64,000 bases of DNA from Ophthalmolycus amberensis (Eukaryota > Chordata > Actinopteri > Perciformes > Zoarcidae): assembly GCA_024529925.1 (NCBI GenBank), contig JAFEUB010001124.1:753001-817000 (forward strand), read 5' to 3'. Made by a program: the position numbers and the translations under genes. How positions within the stretch are numbered: position 1 is the stretch's first letter; each line of letters opens with the position of its first letter. Below, in pieces: positions 1 through 13,199 of the stretch. The notes below the pieces were generated by a model. The model saw only the letters and a program-made list of their open reading frames with translations. It searched no databases and was not told the DNA's origin.

Positions 1-2622
1 TCTGATAGCACAATAGGAGATGTACAGTGTCATGGCAACACCTCTGGCTACGTGTGCCTGCTGTGTGTAACATCATTTCCCCTGGTCACTGTGGATATTC
101 AGACACATTGCAGTATTGTGAGTGGTCTTCATCTTCATTAAGACACAGGGGCATCAGTCTGTGTCACCGCTAGAGAGCGATTGAGAGGGTCTACTCCAGC
201 TTCTGCTGGGTAATTAGTAAAGTACTTTTCTCTCCAACCCTTTTCTCCTCAGCTACCCCCATAGAGCAAAGGAAAGGACAAAGAAGCCATCATTCAAATG
301 TTAATTGCATCGTTACATCCCTGTGATTTCTAATTACCTTTACTTTTCCAAACCTGCAGTAAACAGTGGTTAATGAATGGGGATTATCAAGTGATCCATG
401 ATAGCAATAACTATCCTCCCAAACCTCGGGTAGTATACATTTTCACTGACGTCTCTCTCTTTTTTATTTAAATGTTTTTTATCTTAGAGATGATGTGGCA
501 TGTTGCCATTATTGCCAATACTCCTTTGTATTGATATTGTTATCACATTTAATATCTTGTAAAAAAACAACTCAAGTCAACAATATTTTACGTCGTCATA
601 TCTTTTGCACATTCACTATATGTTCTCTGTAATATTGTGACATTTTAATATTATATAGTTGGAGGCTTCAAATAAGCCCAGTTGGCTTTTTGCCTCTTCC
701 TGCAATGTGATATTATTTATCTCTGTTGTTTGTTTATTTTTTTAAATTGTGCATAATAAAAATGAAAACTCTAAACCAAAGTGTGGAAGTGGGGAGGTAG
801 CCAGTTTGTAGTCCTTAAAATAAATGGGATCTTTCCTTTTACCTTTGCTATTACTTTTCGCAGTCGCTACAGCTCCACTGGGTCTTATGGCCACAGCCAA
901 GAATAACCTGCCATGTCATCCACTATCTCTGCATTCCTTTTCTGTGGCGCCTACAGTATATGGGCATCACCAGAATGCAAGAACTCAACATCAACATCTG
1001 CATGTAGTGTGAGCTGTGCAGCTGGAGCCAGGGGACATAAACTCTACATCCCCCTCCACTCCAAGATCATGCAATCCCCTCAAATGCTACTCATTATGGT
1101 GTAGACAGTCACAGCCGGGAGTTAATACCAGCACAGAGAAAGTTCTTATGGGGTGATGTCACGCAACTGTGTAATATAAAGGTCTTAGTTCATGAAAGGA
1201 CAGCAACTTTATAAATGTTACAGTAGCTAATGTGTGAAGGGCACTCGGGTGTTTTTTGCAGGTGGGTTTGAGCTAGTGGAGAAAGAGATCTGTCACACCT
1301 GATGATGAGTTCTACAGAAAATGAAATAAATTGCATTATTTAATTTTTTTTCCTTTTCTGCTCTTGCTGCGATGGTAGAAGGCAGCTGGCAGCTATGGCA
1401 CTGTCAGTACTTTCACTTGCTGACATGTTGGCCCCTGCTAAACTGTGAAGGCCTCTGTCACAGGTATTTAGAGATTGGTTCTGAGAGCGAGTGTGGATTT
1501 TCTGTAACAAAATCGTATGGATAACACAGACTCACTAAACCTGGGCCGGAGGTCAGTTGTTCGCCTCCTCTCCTCGAGCTCTGTTGCAGAATTTCAGAAG
1601 ACTGATTGATGTGCAGTTGTTGTCCTTGTGCTTCGTTGCTTTTTGTCTTGTTTGCTTTCGTTAGAAGGAAAACATAATCACTTCAACCCATTTGCAACAA
1701 TGGCTCTTTCTTAGGGACATACACTTTGGAGATTGGTACCAGTGACTCAGTGAATAGCTGTTATACCGTTTGTCTTCTGTGAGGCACTTATTAATTACCT
1801 GCTAGAAGGTTCTTTTTACCGTAAGAACTTTTATAAAGTAGAAACAAAACAGCACTGGCTGCATAGAGTAAACAAAAACACAAAGATATATAAATAATTA
1901 TGTCCTTTGAAAAATCTAAGGTACTTAATAATAGTACTAGCTGTATTCTCAGAGAGATTCAAGTACATTTCTGTGAGGCTCTTCTTGCTCAAATAAAATA
2001 TGATTCAAATATACACAGTGTCTGAATGTAATAAGAAATCAGATTTCATTGCAATTGTTTCATGCTATAAGAGTACACGTTTAAACCAAGTCAATTCATC
2101 AATAATCATTTAAATGTGTTCCACACATTGACAGACAGTTTGTCAGTTTGGCTAGTTTCTATTTTTGTGATTTCTATTTTTATTTTGTGAAATATGCTGT
2201 TTTCTGTAACTTCCTCATGCGTTATTATCTCGTAACTGGACTTCCTGTTGTGGTGGAACACAGACTTCCAGCAACATTGATTCCACCTATCTTCTGAACA
2301 CATCAAACAAGGTGTGTGTGTGTGCCGGGGGGGGGGGGGCTTTGCTGACAACTCGCAGTATTTGTCCTCTTTTGAACCACTGGACACATGCTGTCAAATG
2401 ACCCCCTGTAGGACTTGTGACTTGCTCCTGCTTGTCTGGCATACCGTGTTTTTTTTTGCATTGACCTGTTGATTACGTCAGTGTGTATGGGGGTAATGCC
2501 CCATGAATCTCAGCCATTACAGAGAACCCCCTAGAGAGCCATAGATGGCTCTTTGTCACTGGTGGTGCAGTAGTGCAGGGGTACAGTGACAGACATTTAA
2601 ATGACAGCACAGAGATGCAACA
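1..2622. other. ctnna2 upstream intron, no gene seen
   Basis: AT-rich non-coding DNA. The open frames at 824-1104 and 2106-2387 have no recognisable domain and no supporting splice context. A short (TG)n-poly(G) run lies near 2311-2340. Nothing else stands out. Confidence 0.7.
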
Positions 2623-3072
2623 GGTTAGTACAGGGGCGGACTGGCCATCGGGGATACCGGGGGAATCCCCGGTAGGCCGACGGGGTTTGGGCCGGTCTCT
2701 GACATCGCCGGCCCGACTATATTATATGCTTCACAGAACACGTTCAATTTACTCTAACACCGAAAGTCAATAATCAGTGAAAACTGTATCAACAGTATAA
2801 ACTGACATTATACTACTCCTCGCGATCCGAGGACGCCATAGCACGGCTGGACACTACGGTGCTTTTAAAAACTTTTCTCCATAACCGCGGTCTGCGCCGT
2901 GCGGTCGTGCCGGGCGACGGTCGGGGCGGGGCCGGCGGAGGTGCGAATGGCCGCCGTAGACCGGCGAAATACATGCCGTGTATTGAGTGGGCAGCGCGCC
3001 GTGTATTGAGTGGGCCGGTCTGACAGTAACTCCCGGGCCACTTTTTTCCCCCAGTCCGCCCCTGGGTTAGTA
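2623..3072. mobile_element. hAT-type non-autonomous DNA transposon (MITE) with 8-bp TSD
   Basis: The element runs 2631-3064 (434 bp) between two copies of the 8-bp duplication GGTTAGTA, at 2623-2630 and 3065-3072. The termini are perfect 14-bp inverted repeats, CAGGGGCGGACTGG and its complement. An 8-bp duplication and CAGGGG-type ends are typical of the hAT superfamily. The interior is unusually GC- and CpG-rich for this window and carries a short direct repeat (ccgtgtattgagtgggc) near 2976-3015. It has no transposase, so it would have been moved in trans. The identical target duplications suggest a fairly young insertion. Confidence 0.9.
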
Positions 3073-6000
3073 TGTTATGGTATGATCACTGGTTGAAAGA
3101 CAGCCTCTTGAAGTGAGTTCACTGGATAATTACTGAGAGGCTCAGACCCAGTGTGATTTGGAAATTAGAATTAGAATTGTCTGGCTACTTGAACTTGCAC
3201 TAAAAGCTTCATTTGACATGCAGTTTGCTCACTGGCCTTAATGGCTTTAACTCCAGAGGAACTCTGGGGGCGGGGGGGGGCTGAGAGCAGTTCGTCATTG
3301 AAAAGACACAAAAAGAAAACAGGGATGAAAATGTAATGCTTCATTTAATAAAACAAAAATGTCTCTCTGAGTAGATATGTATGGCATAAAACCTGAGATA
3401 AATATTCAATACGTCACATTTTAAACACAATGATTATTGGTTTGTCTAGTGTTATTGAGATGAAAATCTCAAAACAAAAATGATATTATTCCCATGCCAT
3501 CACCCAATACGCTGAATATTGGAGGCTGTCTAGTATTTAGTATTTCGTGCCAAACACTGTTTTCGACCCAAACCCCCCCCCCCCCCCAAAGCTTCTGTGC
3601 ATCCACACTTACCGTCCACAGCCAGAGAGACTGGGCACCGCTCCAGCTGCCATTACCTGGGCAGGCGGGGAGCCTTGTTGGCCTTATTATGCTACTGTAC
3701 TGTTTGATTTATGACTCTGTCTATGCGCATCTGCTACATTAATAAACATTCGGGCACACACACATAATTTAACCTACACAGTTTTGAATGCTAGCTGTAT
3801 TACACCTTCAGTATCATAAGAAGCCCTGCTGAGGATCACACCGTTTTACTGATCGCCTCTTCATGCTCTGCTCATCACATGGCACAGAGATTCATCTGTT
3901 CAGACGGGTAACCTTCAGTTGGTACTTTACTGCCTGAAAAAAAGATCAGAAAGCAGCTTTTGTCTTGCTGTTTTTATCATAGAGCCTTGATAACGAATCC
4001 TAGATGCAGACAATGGATGGAGTCACTTTCTTGATTCTGTTTCCAGACATGCCAGGGCAGATATGTCTGAGCCAGGCAAAAGGGAAGAAAAAATAAATAT
4101 AGCTCTTCCATTGAAACTGCTGTGAATTGGGTCTTCATTTTGTCTGTGATCACTGTTTAACTTTTTGAGCAAATGTATCGAGGCAAATGACATACAGGGG
4201 GAAAACAATGAGATGTCAAGTCGTGCAAACCCAGGGGGGACGATGGGCATGAGACAGGAATAGTGTTAGTGAAGAGGGAATGTTGACGCCTGGAATGATA
4301 CAAACATTCAAACAATGTGCATTTGAATTTGAGTTTCAGGCATATTTTAAAGAAGGAATGCCCACAGAGAACAACATGTGTTGATGTTATGTTGATTATA
4401 CTAAAATTTGTTGATTATATGCAGAACCATGGTATCGCCCCTTAGGTATAGCCTACATGAGGCAGGTCACAGCCCAAATTGACATAATTGAACCAGCAGG
4501 ATTCAAGTTCAATCATTAATCAAGACATCCTGACCACTGGGATTTGTCTCACTTCTAAATGTGTGTGTGTGTGTGTGAAGGCAAATCATGTACTATGGAA
4601 AACTATTCTGTGTGTGTTGCGCGGCTGCTTTTGGATCTGTCGCGCTTTCTCTGTTTGTCCCCTCTCTTTCACCTCATTCCCAAATAAACAACACCGCTCA
4701 AAATATTCATATACTGTAATTTCTCAAACACGCCGGAGACATCTGGAGAATAGAGTTGGATTGTTGACTGAATATGTCCCTGTTTGCAGTTGGGATGGTT
4801 TTGGTCTTTGTTCAAAGAGCAGTTCTAATTAACACGTGTACAGTAATTCCAGTCTTGTTCATGCTTCAACTTAGCTTCAGCAAGCATGTGGCTGTGCACA
4901 TGTTTTAGGGGTGAGAGGTTTAGGCTTTAAATTGGGATCACTATTCTAGGAAGTGTGCACTTTTAGTTTGATTTCCTGCTTGTTACACTACTTGACCAAT
5001 TCATGCATCTTTTCCTTTCTCTGCTGTTTGCTTTATTCATTATTTGAGAATGCTTAAGTGTGATATTTGTGTGGCGTTTTTACCATCCAAAGGACATGCT
5101 ACTATGCATTCCAGAGCAATGTTTGTTTACTACGCAACATGTAGCTGCAACAGAAAGGACAATACCACTCAACTTAATCATTCATATATAGTCCTTCAAT
5201 GGCCCAGGGAAGACAATTACAGACCAATACATTTCCTTTGAGCTGCTGTACAGTATACTAATAAACATCTTGGAAGTTACTACATTCGTATTATCTGGGC
5301 TGTGTTACTGATATTAGTGTTCTTCATTTGTATTGTATGGTTAAATGAACTGCATATGTGTCTTCATTGCAAAAGCTGTGATTTGAGCTTCTTTCAACAA
5401 TACAATGTCATTTGGTTATCCCTACTAGTTGATATTACCGATCAGCATTGGGCTAATGCTGTTATCAAACAATTACCATCTCGGATGGTATGTGTGGCTC
5501 TAGTTTTCTAATTAGCTGCAGTATTGACTAGTGTTGACTTGGAGATTCATGCTCTGCATTGATCTAGTTTCTAATCATATTACATGTTAACATGTATTTA
5601 TACACTAAAATCACTAATGCTGTTGCTCTTTTCCTTTGCATGTGATGACAATAAGTGTCCTCCAGGCAATTGGCATGGTTAGAGCAGTAGTTTTAGGTGT
5701 AAATGGTGCATGGTGTGTTTTTTAGCACTCCAGTATAAGACACTGATTGTAGCCAATTCATGGTTCAGTTGGCTCCAATTTTTGCACAATAATGTTTGAT
5801 TGGATATAATTAAGATTGCGTGGTACAAATCACTCTGAAGCTGTTTTTGGTCTGATTACCTTTTCAGTAATTAAAACCAAACATTTATTGTTGCCCATTT
5901 GGAGTGAGAATGACCATGTTTTTCTCCAGGAAATATCAGTTCAACATGGATTTATGTTTTTGTCTTTTCTCACATTGTGTGTGTTGACCCATGAAGCTTA

Positions 6001-8672
6001 CGGAAAGTACTTTTCACCCTTCATATGCTATGCATCTTCTCAAAAGAATGTCCTTTACTTATTCAGCACAGTTTAGTAGACGTTGCCCTGTAAGGACCAC
6101 ATGTATTGAGGTCTATTTTCTCAGATGTCCTACTGTTTTTATGTATAAAAGATTCAGCGCTACCCAGTTTAGCTTACTGTAAAATCTAAACCCATGGTAA
6201 AAGCTCACCCTTGAAATATGTAGTGTGCTTCAGGAGGTCTACAAGGTAAATAAATGGCTAGATGTATGAATAAATATATTTGTCGGGAATAAAACTTTAA
6301 AAACTAAAACACATAAAAAAACCCTACTGGTGAGAAGACATGTTTTTTCTTTTGCAACAATTTCTTCCACGTGTTGATGGTGCAACGGAACAAGTGATCG
6401 GCTGTTTGCATGTCACTTGTAGCCTGTTGCATTGTCAAGGTATATGATAGGCTGCAAAGAAGCACACGGTGAAGCAACAGTGTTTCTCTGTCTCTGAAAT
6501 GCTTTGCCACTATTGTAGCTAGCCAGAGCCTTGAGTCACAGTATGTCATCTTAAAAGTGCATAGAAAACGATCGTGATGATGTTTCAAATAAATAACTAG
6601 TACAAGTACATGTTACTGGATGACGTGCATGCATATGCCCATGCTCGTATTGGTAAGAAGGGCTTATAGGACAGAGAAGGGAGAACTGCAGTATTGGGGC
6701 TGTATTTTCAAATTCTGCAGTTAATTATTTATTTTTTCCATAAGATTGCCTACCCAGGGGTACCACTTGAATTACAATATGCTCCAATTGTATTCTATCC
6801 CAAGCGAGGACGGAGGGAGCTGTATGCTGTACAGACTGCACAGCCCCTTCAGGCAAATACGGAATTTGTGGTGTTGGGCTTGATGAACAAAATAGATTTG
6901 CCTGAAAGGCTCTATCCAGCACAAACCTAGAATGGCTCACACTGATGGGATGGCATGAGGATATTACTGTGTATGCCAATATGAAATGCTGTTAGTCACA
7001 CCATCACAGTTGTAAATAAACTCACATGCACCCACTCATTTGTAGATTTATTTTTTTCTATTTATAATTGATTGATTTAAGGTGATTGAACTAATCCGCT
7101 GTTATTTAACACACCCACACAATCAGCCTTTTTTGCTGTTTCAGATCGCTTCTGTTGACAGTGGAAGGCCAAACCCTAACCCTGAGTCAGGCGCTCGTCA
7201 TTAAGGTCAATCAATCAGACACTAATGCCCCTCCCGGGCCAGTGTGGGCAGAGCTTTGTCAAACTGCATAATGTTCACAACCATTGAACCCTGGATTGGG
7301 GCTACCAAAGGCAATACAGTGCGATGTTCAAGACTACTTGAACCCTCCTTGAAGACAAAATCATCAAATATTGGAAAGTCCTGGAAGGCGCATTTGACAA
7401 ACGATGATATGACATGTGCCCCGTCTTATTGCTTAATGCCCCAAAGTGGGGTCAAACTAATAGCCTCACCCTTTGTGGGCGAGGTTATTTGTTGCCTAAG
7501 GTTGCCTCTGGCACTGATACACTGTCAAAATCAACTTTCACATTGCATTACAGGCTTAAAGCATGACCCTAGAATTGAGGAAAAGACTTAACTCTTTCCT
7601 TAGCCTGCAGGTAAGATCTGTCTAACTGCTCCGTGCAAATAAATCATAAAACTACAGTACAATCTGTTAGGATGGTTGTTTTTATTTTACCACTCCCATT
7701 TTGTTGGACTACATTTCAGATAACTGCACATGACATGAAGAAAAAGCAAAGAATACATTGGACCTAGCTCTATAAAACGACTTGTTTCTTCAAGGAATGG
7801 AATAAATTGTCATAAGATGCTGCATTGATGCTGTCAGCCAATATGCTGTGCAGAATAACCGTTAAACACTACACCAAATGCCCATTCGTCAGTCACTCTG
7901 CTCAGAAGGTGACTGTGCTTTGTGAACTTTCAGAGGTCTACAAAGGAAAAAGTCACTGTGATTTGCTATAGTTTATTTAAACAGGTTGTCAAATACATTT
8001 GTTGTTTAAGGAATCTTTGAGGCTTTGATTGTGACATCAGTCACTTTGTGCACTTGTCAGACATAGTTTTTGCAAATACTGTCTAATTTTTGCCTTTAAA
8101 GCAAACAACAAACAACAAAGTCATTGATAATGTGGTTCAAACACAACAAAAGTCCCCAAAATGTGAAGCTCAGTGAGGGAACTGGCACTCACAGTCATTT
8201 TTGTGGGTTTCTTGGAGGATGACCTCAGCCATTGCCAATTACTTTGAAAACCGCTCAGCCTTTGTCAACCCGGCATTTGCAACTCTTTCTACTCTGCCTA
8301 TGCCTGACTCCCAGTGATAATTACAATCTGACAACCTGCGTGGAATAACAACTGAATAGATTAAAGGATGTTTTCCCCTCAGGTTCTGTCCTTCTTTGCA
8401 TCTTCCAATGTTAAGATCCACAGTCTATTGAGCCGTGTTGTGATGCTTTTTCCCTCTTAAAGCTTTCATTTCCGATCAGTAGATGTTAACCATAGAATAA
8501 CCATAATACAACAAGGGTACAATAGGAACAGGGGATGGTTTATTAGTACTATTATTAGTATTATTATTAATATTATTTATTACAAAGTGGATCAACTTAA
8601 TGGAAAACTACCCAGTAGTGGACATTTTGTGCAACCTTTCTGTACTTTTGTTTTAGATTGTTATGTAATGCC
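3073..8672. other. ctnna2 upstream intron, no gene seen
   Basis: Ordinary AT-rich intron. Poly(G) and poly(C) runs occur near 3268-3280 and 3572-3587, and a (TG)n run near 4560-4577. Open frames of up to 115 codons (for example 4488-4832 and 7244-7591) show no known motif and are taken as chance. Confidence 0.65.
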
Positions 8673-8976
8673 TTCCACAAAAAATGTTCTTGAGTTTATG
8701 ACATCCATATTTTAGAGTTAAGACTAACCATTTGATGATGAGATCCTAAAACTTTACGAACCCCAAGCAGTTTCACTGCATGTTTTGCTCCTGTCCCATT
8801 TGTGGCCTTTTTTTACACTGCAAGGTGAATTCCTGCACCTCGCTGGATAGAGCAACATCACGGCTAGAAGTAGAGAGAATTCAAAAACGTTGTTTGAAGT
8901 ATAACACAGTTATAATGCAATAAATTGTAAAAGAAAAAAAAATCACCAATTTTGTAAAAGACATTTGGGGCTCCAA

Positions 8977-9006
8977 GTGCTATATATATATATATATATA
9001 TAGCAC
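8977..9006. repeat. perfect AT-palindrome, cruciform-prone (copy 1)
   Basis: GTGC, eleven TA units, then GCAC form a perfect 30-bp palindrome. A further (AT)n tract follows at once. Such palindromic AT-rich repeats can extrude as cruciforms and promote rearrangement. This one sits beside the tandem-duplication junction. Confidence 0.85.
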
Positions 9007-9326
9007 AATATATATATATATATTCCACAAAAAATGTTCTTGAGTTTATGACATCCATATTTTAGAGTTAAGACTAACCATTTGATGATGAGATCCTAAA
9101 ACTTTACGAACCCCAAGCAGTTTCACTGCATGTTTTGCTCCTGTCCCATTTGTGGCCTTTTTTTACACTGCAAGGTGAATTCCTGCACCTCGCTGGATAG
9201 AGCAACATCACGGCTAGAAGTAGAGAGAATTCAAAAACGTTGTTTGAAGTATAACACAGTTATAATGCAATAAATTGTAAAAGAAAAAAAAATCACCAAT
9301 TTTGTAAAAGACATTTGGGGCTCCAA

Positions 9327-9356
9327 GTGCTATATATATATATATATATATAGCAC
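9327..9356. repeat. perfect AT-palindrome, cruciform-prone (copy 2)
   Basis: Second copy of the GTGC-(TA)11-GCAC palindrome, inside the second 350-bp unit and again followed by an (AT)n tract. Confidence 0.85.
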
Positions 9357-9372
9357 AATATATATATATATA

Positions 9373-11172
9373 TATATTTGGAACTATTTGAATTTTTACA
9401 ACCTCTTCTTACAGCGTCTGAAGAGGTGATAAATGTAATCAAATGTCATGTTACATTAAAACTATATTAGGCATGGCTTGATGTATTTTGCTTTCATCAC
9501 GGCATCCTTTAGGATATGTGCAGGTACAAGAACATTTTTGAAACTGTCATGATTCATGTCATAATATTAGAAGGGCATTTATTGGGGGATCTCGCTTGTT
9601 GTAAGCTAGCTCTGTCAGATTGCTTTTCTTTTATTTTGAACCACTATTAACCGTATTTGTCGCGGACATTTTTTTCTGTTCTATATTTAATTCTTCTTCC
9701 ATTTTTTGCATTTATTTTCTTTAATTACTCTCCTATCTCACCCTCCGATATTTTTATTTTCTTTTTCCTTTCTCTTGCCCCAAAATCTCTCTTCCTTCCC
9801 CATCTTTTTTCTTTGTCTTTCTTTTTTTTATGCTGTGAAATCCTGTATTTACTGCTTTTTCCTGCCAGCTGCAGATGGAAAGTAGGTTATGCTTGGTGAT
9901 TGCACTCTCGTACCGTCCATGTTATTATGCATCATTTGACAGTCTGTCATCCTGCCCCAGGATTAGACTGAGGAGAGACCAAACACTGCACCTTTGCTCC
10001 GTACTATTAGCCAACACTTGTAAAACTCGTCAGGAATGCCACAGAGCCACCTCTTAAGGATTGTCCCCTTAGAGTTATCGGTGAATGTGTAGTTTATTTA
10101 CAACTTAGGGGACACTGGAATGCAACTTAGAGTGGGCCAGGTGCTGAAGCTAAAGAAGCTTTTTATTCCATTGGTTTTTGTGATTCTCAGGACGCAAAGA
10201 CTAAAGTTGAATTGCGATGAGCTAAATGTTCCCTTGTCAATAGATGGAAAGGGGATGTGATGAAATACTTTGCAGTAAATTGTGAGGCATATGTTGTTGT
10301 TTTTGCTTTGTGTCTCTACTCACTGATTCATCTTTCTGAATTGAACAAAATACCATTTGTCAACTTTAAAATGAATGGCTTTATTTCTGTACTGTTCACA
10401 GTATTATCAGGGAATCAAAAGCAGATAAACAAATATGTATTTAAAGTTAGAATCATATGTACAAAAGCATTGTTTCCTCTCGGTGAGATTGGAATCTGAT
10501 GGCTGTTTAACTTTCTTAATGCACCCCTGGTTTTGTCTATCTTAGTCACGGTGGATGATTGTTGCAGTGATTCAGCCACATTCTGTGCTACAATTTGCAT
10601 ACATCTTCATAAATCTGTAAACAGTCAATATGTGTCTAACCGAACAGCTCGAAGCTCTCTTGTAAGCAAAGGTCTAAGATGGTAATGGTGTCTTGGGTGT
10701 TTGTTGTTGTTGTTTTTTTGGGGGGGGTTGCCATGCATGTAATCATTTTGTTCAAATCTGTATCAAAATCATGTATATTTTCCACGTGCCATACCTGCCA
10801 TTGAAAAAAACCTTATTTTAATCACATTGACCTACTTTTGGGATATGCTCTACACCTCTAATTAGCTTTAAACCATTTAACTAGTTCACTGGCTGGCTGG
10901 AAGGCTCCTGGCATGTTTTTATATTGTCAACTGATAATGCTGCTGCTCATTTGTTACCAGAAATGACTCCCTACAGGCAAATGCTTCTGTCTTGTCCCAC
11001 TTGGATTCTGTCACAAAATGCACTGCAGCCACTTCACACACACACACACCAATGGTGAACTCTGATTTACACCTTATCACAGTTTCTCAGTTCGGTCCTC
11101 GATTGGTAATGCCTTCTTCCAGACGGGCCTTTCTTTCTGTCCTGACCCTCTACGTGTCTTTTTACCCTCCAG
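9373..11172 (+). other. ctnna2 upstream intron adjoining the exon
   Basis: Non-coding. It includes a T-rich stretch near 9630-9850, which gives low-complexity open frames, a TTG/poly(G) run near 10700-10728, and the polypyrimidine tract and acceptor before 11173. No other exon is recognisable. Confidence 0.7.
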
Positions 11173-11376
11173 AACAAGATCATCCTGGACCCTCTGACAT
11201 TCAGCGAGGCTCGTTTCCGTCCCTCTCTGGAAGAGCGCTTGGAGAGCATCATAAGTGGTGCCGCGCTAATGGCTGACTCCTCATGCACACGTGACGACCG
11301 GCGTGAACGCATTGTGGCTGAGTGCAACGCCGTTCGACAGGCCCTGCAAGACCTGTTGAGCGAGTACATGAACAAT
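11173..11376 (+). CDS. ctnna2: ctnna2 (alpha-N-catenin) internal exon, 68 codons
   Basis: Alpha-catenins link the cadherin/beta-catenin complex to F-actin at adherens junctions; alpha-N-catenin is the neural paralogue. The exon reads in one open frame, starting NKIILDPLTFSEARF, continuing RPSLEERLESIISGAAL and ending QALQDLLSEYMNN. This stretch belongs to the start of the mechanosensitive M region, roughly residues 270-340, and includes much of the vinculin-binding helix. A pyrimidine-rich acceptor (tttttaccctccag) precedes it and a consensus donor (AAT|GTAAGTG) follows. It is exactly 204 nt, phase 0 at both ends. From recall, NKIILDP and EYMNN favour CTNNA2 over CTNNA1 (QIIVDP, EYMGN) and CTNNA3. 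The neighbouring constitutive exons, including the one expected to begin near TGRKEKGD, are not in the window. The gene family is near certain; the paralogue is very likely. Confidence 0.95.
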
Positions 11377-11764
11377 GTAAGTGTCCTCTCTGATAATTTG
11401 ATACTCACTAGCTAACTGCAACTGCAACACTTGCTCATTTGCGCACCTCGGAACACACATACATCATGAAAGCAGACACACATGCTGCTGATCTCCTTTG
11501 TCTTCTCTACTACATTTTTGGTGAAATGCAGAACCAAACACCTCGCTCAGGACACTTTCACCTGCCATCAAGTGTTACACCTAAAGCAAAAGCCTTCTGT
11601 TTAGGCTAGCTCAGCCACTCAATCCAAGTTATGTCCTTTGTTTGACATATGTGGCATTATTTTTCTCAGCAGTGCAAATGCTGTTGTGCAAGCCGTGTTA
11701 CTTGTTCGTTCGTTCTTTACCTCGAATTGCTCTTTGCCGACCCCTTTGGTATTTGTGTTCTTAG
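11377..11764 (+). other. short intron segment before the candidate micro-exon
   Basis: 388 bp of non-coding sequence from the exon donor (GTAAGTG) to a pyrimidine-rich acceptor. If the micro-exon is real this is a complete small intron; otherwise it is the start of the very long downstream intron. Confidence 0.5.
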
Positions 11765-11803
11765 AGTAGTGCGACAGGTGCAAAGGCGGGAGGAGATGAG
11801 ACG
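11765..11803 (+). CDS. ctnna2: candidate ctnna2 micro-exon (39 nt, alternative 46 nt)
   Basis: A pyrimidine-rich tract ends in the acceptor-like ttcttag at 11764. Reading on in phase 0 from the preceding exon gives SSATGAKAGGDET, with no stop. Two donors compete. A weaker one after 11803 (ACG|GTGAAA) gives 39 nt and an in-frame 13-residue insertion. A near-perfect one after 11810 (AAAG|GTAAGC) gives 46 nt and would shift the frame of the next exon. The insertion would fall between EYMNN and the expected TGRKEKGD, on the surface of the M region. It is not in the mammalian protein as I recall it. It may be a fish neural micro-exon, a poison exon or chance splice sites. Confidence 0.35.
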
Positions 11804-12706
11804 GTGAAAGGTAAGCTGTTGGTGAAAATGAGCTCTTTGACGTGCCTAGAAAAGATGTCTGTGGACCAGGTCTATTTTAGCATCAATTTATTGATAACTT
11901 CATGTCCCCATTATTATGGAACTGATGGGCTTTTGGCTTCATACAATAATAATAATGCATACGTTTGTATATTGCGACTCTTAACCTATTGGGCAACAAC
12001 AGTATTTTCCTTCTTGGAGAAGCCGCACTGCACTTTTCCTCTTCATTTGGGGAGCCGTTTTTCCTCACGCACCAATGTGATTGGCACGGCTGTTGAAAGG
12101 TTATGAGTCTGGCCAAGACAATAATTAATCATCACACACATCCAATTTATATTCTACTTCAACGGACCCTTTTGTGCATATAGAGCTGTGAGCTATTTCT
12201 ACATTAGCAAAAGTAATAGATGCACTTGGATACACTGTTATTGACCTTACACACAGCATTTTGTTCTTTGTGCTGGATTTTGCGATAGCGCTATTAAACA
12301 GGAGCCCTACAATTTCTGAAATGTTCTATGTGGAATGTTTTATCATTTTAATAGCAAGTGTTAGACTCATCGTTGCATTTTTCTGCAGAGAAAACTGTTG
12401 GCAGAATACTTGAAAGTATAATGCACATGCATTTTGACTGTGTACCTGGAAAAACAAACTTGGTCTACAATATAGAATAGAATATTCAAGACACGGATAA
12501 AACAAACAACTCATTCAAGTTAATTAATCACAATTATACCCACGCAGGTGGGGTACTTTATTCCAATCAACTGATTAAAGACAGCCAATTAACAACAACA
12601 TGGTCATATGCGGCATAACCTTCAAACATACATGGAGACTAACTCCTGAGTAGATGACTTACATGATGATAAAGAACAGCTTACTCTGTGTTCAACGAGA
12701 GCTGTA

Positions 12707-12708
<2 letters not shown>

Positions 12709-12739
<31 letters not shown>
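12709..12739. repeat. (AT)n microsatellite
   Basis: Uninterrupted AT dinucleotide repeat of about 31 bp in intron. Confidence 0.95.
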
Positions 12740-12743
<4 letters not shown>

Positions 12744-13199
12744 CATAATATAATTATCTTGTCAAATTAAAATTGAATTAAAACAATTCATAACTTATTT
12801 TTTTCTTTTTATGATACATTCTTTCAAGGTTTTCATGGAAATATGAATGTAAAGTTAATATTGAGACACGATCAACATGGCAACCTTTCAGGTGCCCTTA
12901 ACAAAGCCCTAAATCACTGAAAAGGCAGCGCCTATAACTTCCGCAGTGGGGGCAGTAGGCCAGCCTGAATTCTTAGATAACATCAAATGGGCCTCGACTG
13001 TCGGTGAGTTATTGCTGTGTTCAAAATGACTGTAATGTACCCGTTCTACTAATCTGGGACTCAGAGTCCACATTGGTAATGTTAGCCTCGGGTAATATAG
13101 CCATTTGTGGAGGAAGAAGCTCAGGAGATGTTAATACCTTTACTATGCTGCTGGTGGTAAATGGAGAATTAACAGTTATCTTAACATGTTCTTATGTTC

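Larger units (their letters stand above)
8673..9372. repeat. apparently perfect 350-bp tandem duplication
   Basis: Bases 8673-9022 recur at 9023-9372 with a constant offset of 350, and I see no difference between copies by eye. Each starts ttccacaaaaaatg and ends in an AT-dinucleotide tract, so the junction lies at the end of the AT tract. Identity over 350 bp implies a very recent duplication, gene conversion or an assembly artefact. No coding content. Confidence 0.9.

Noticed and set aside
11067..11408. 113-codon minus-strand frame over the ctnna2 exon
   Set aside because: Antisense shadow of the real plus-strand exon.
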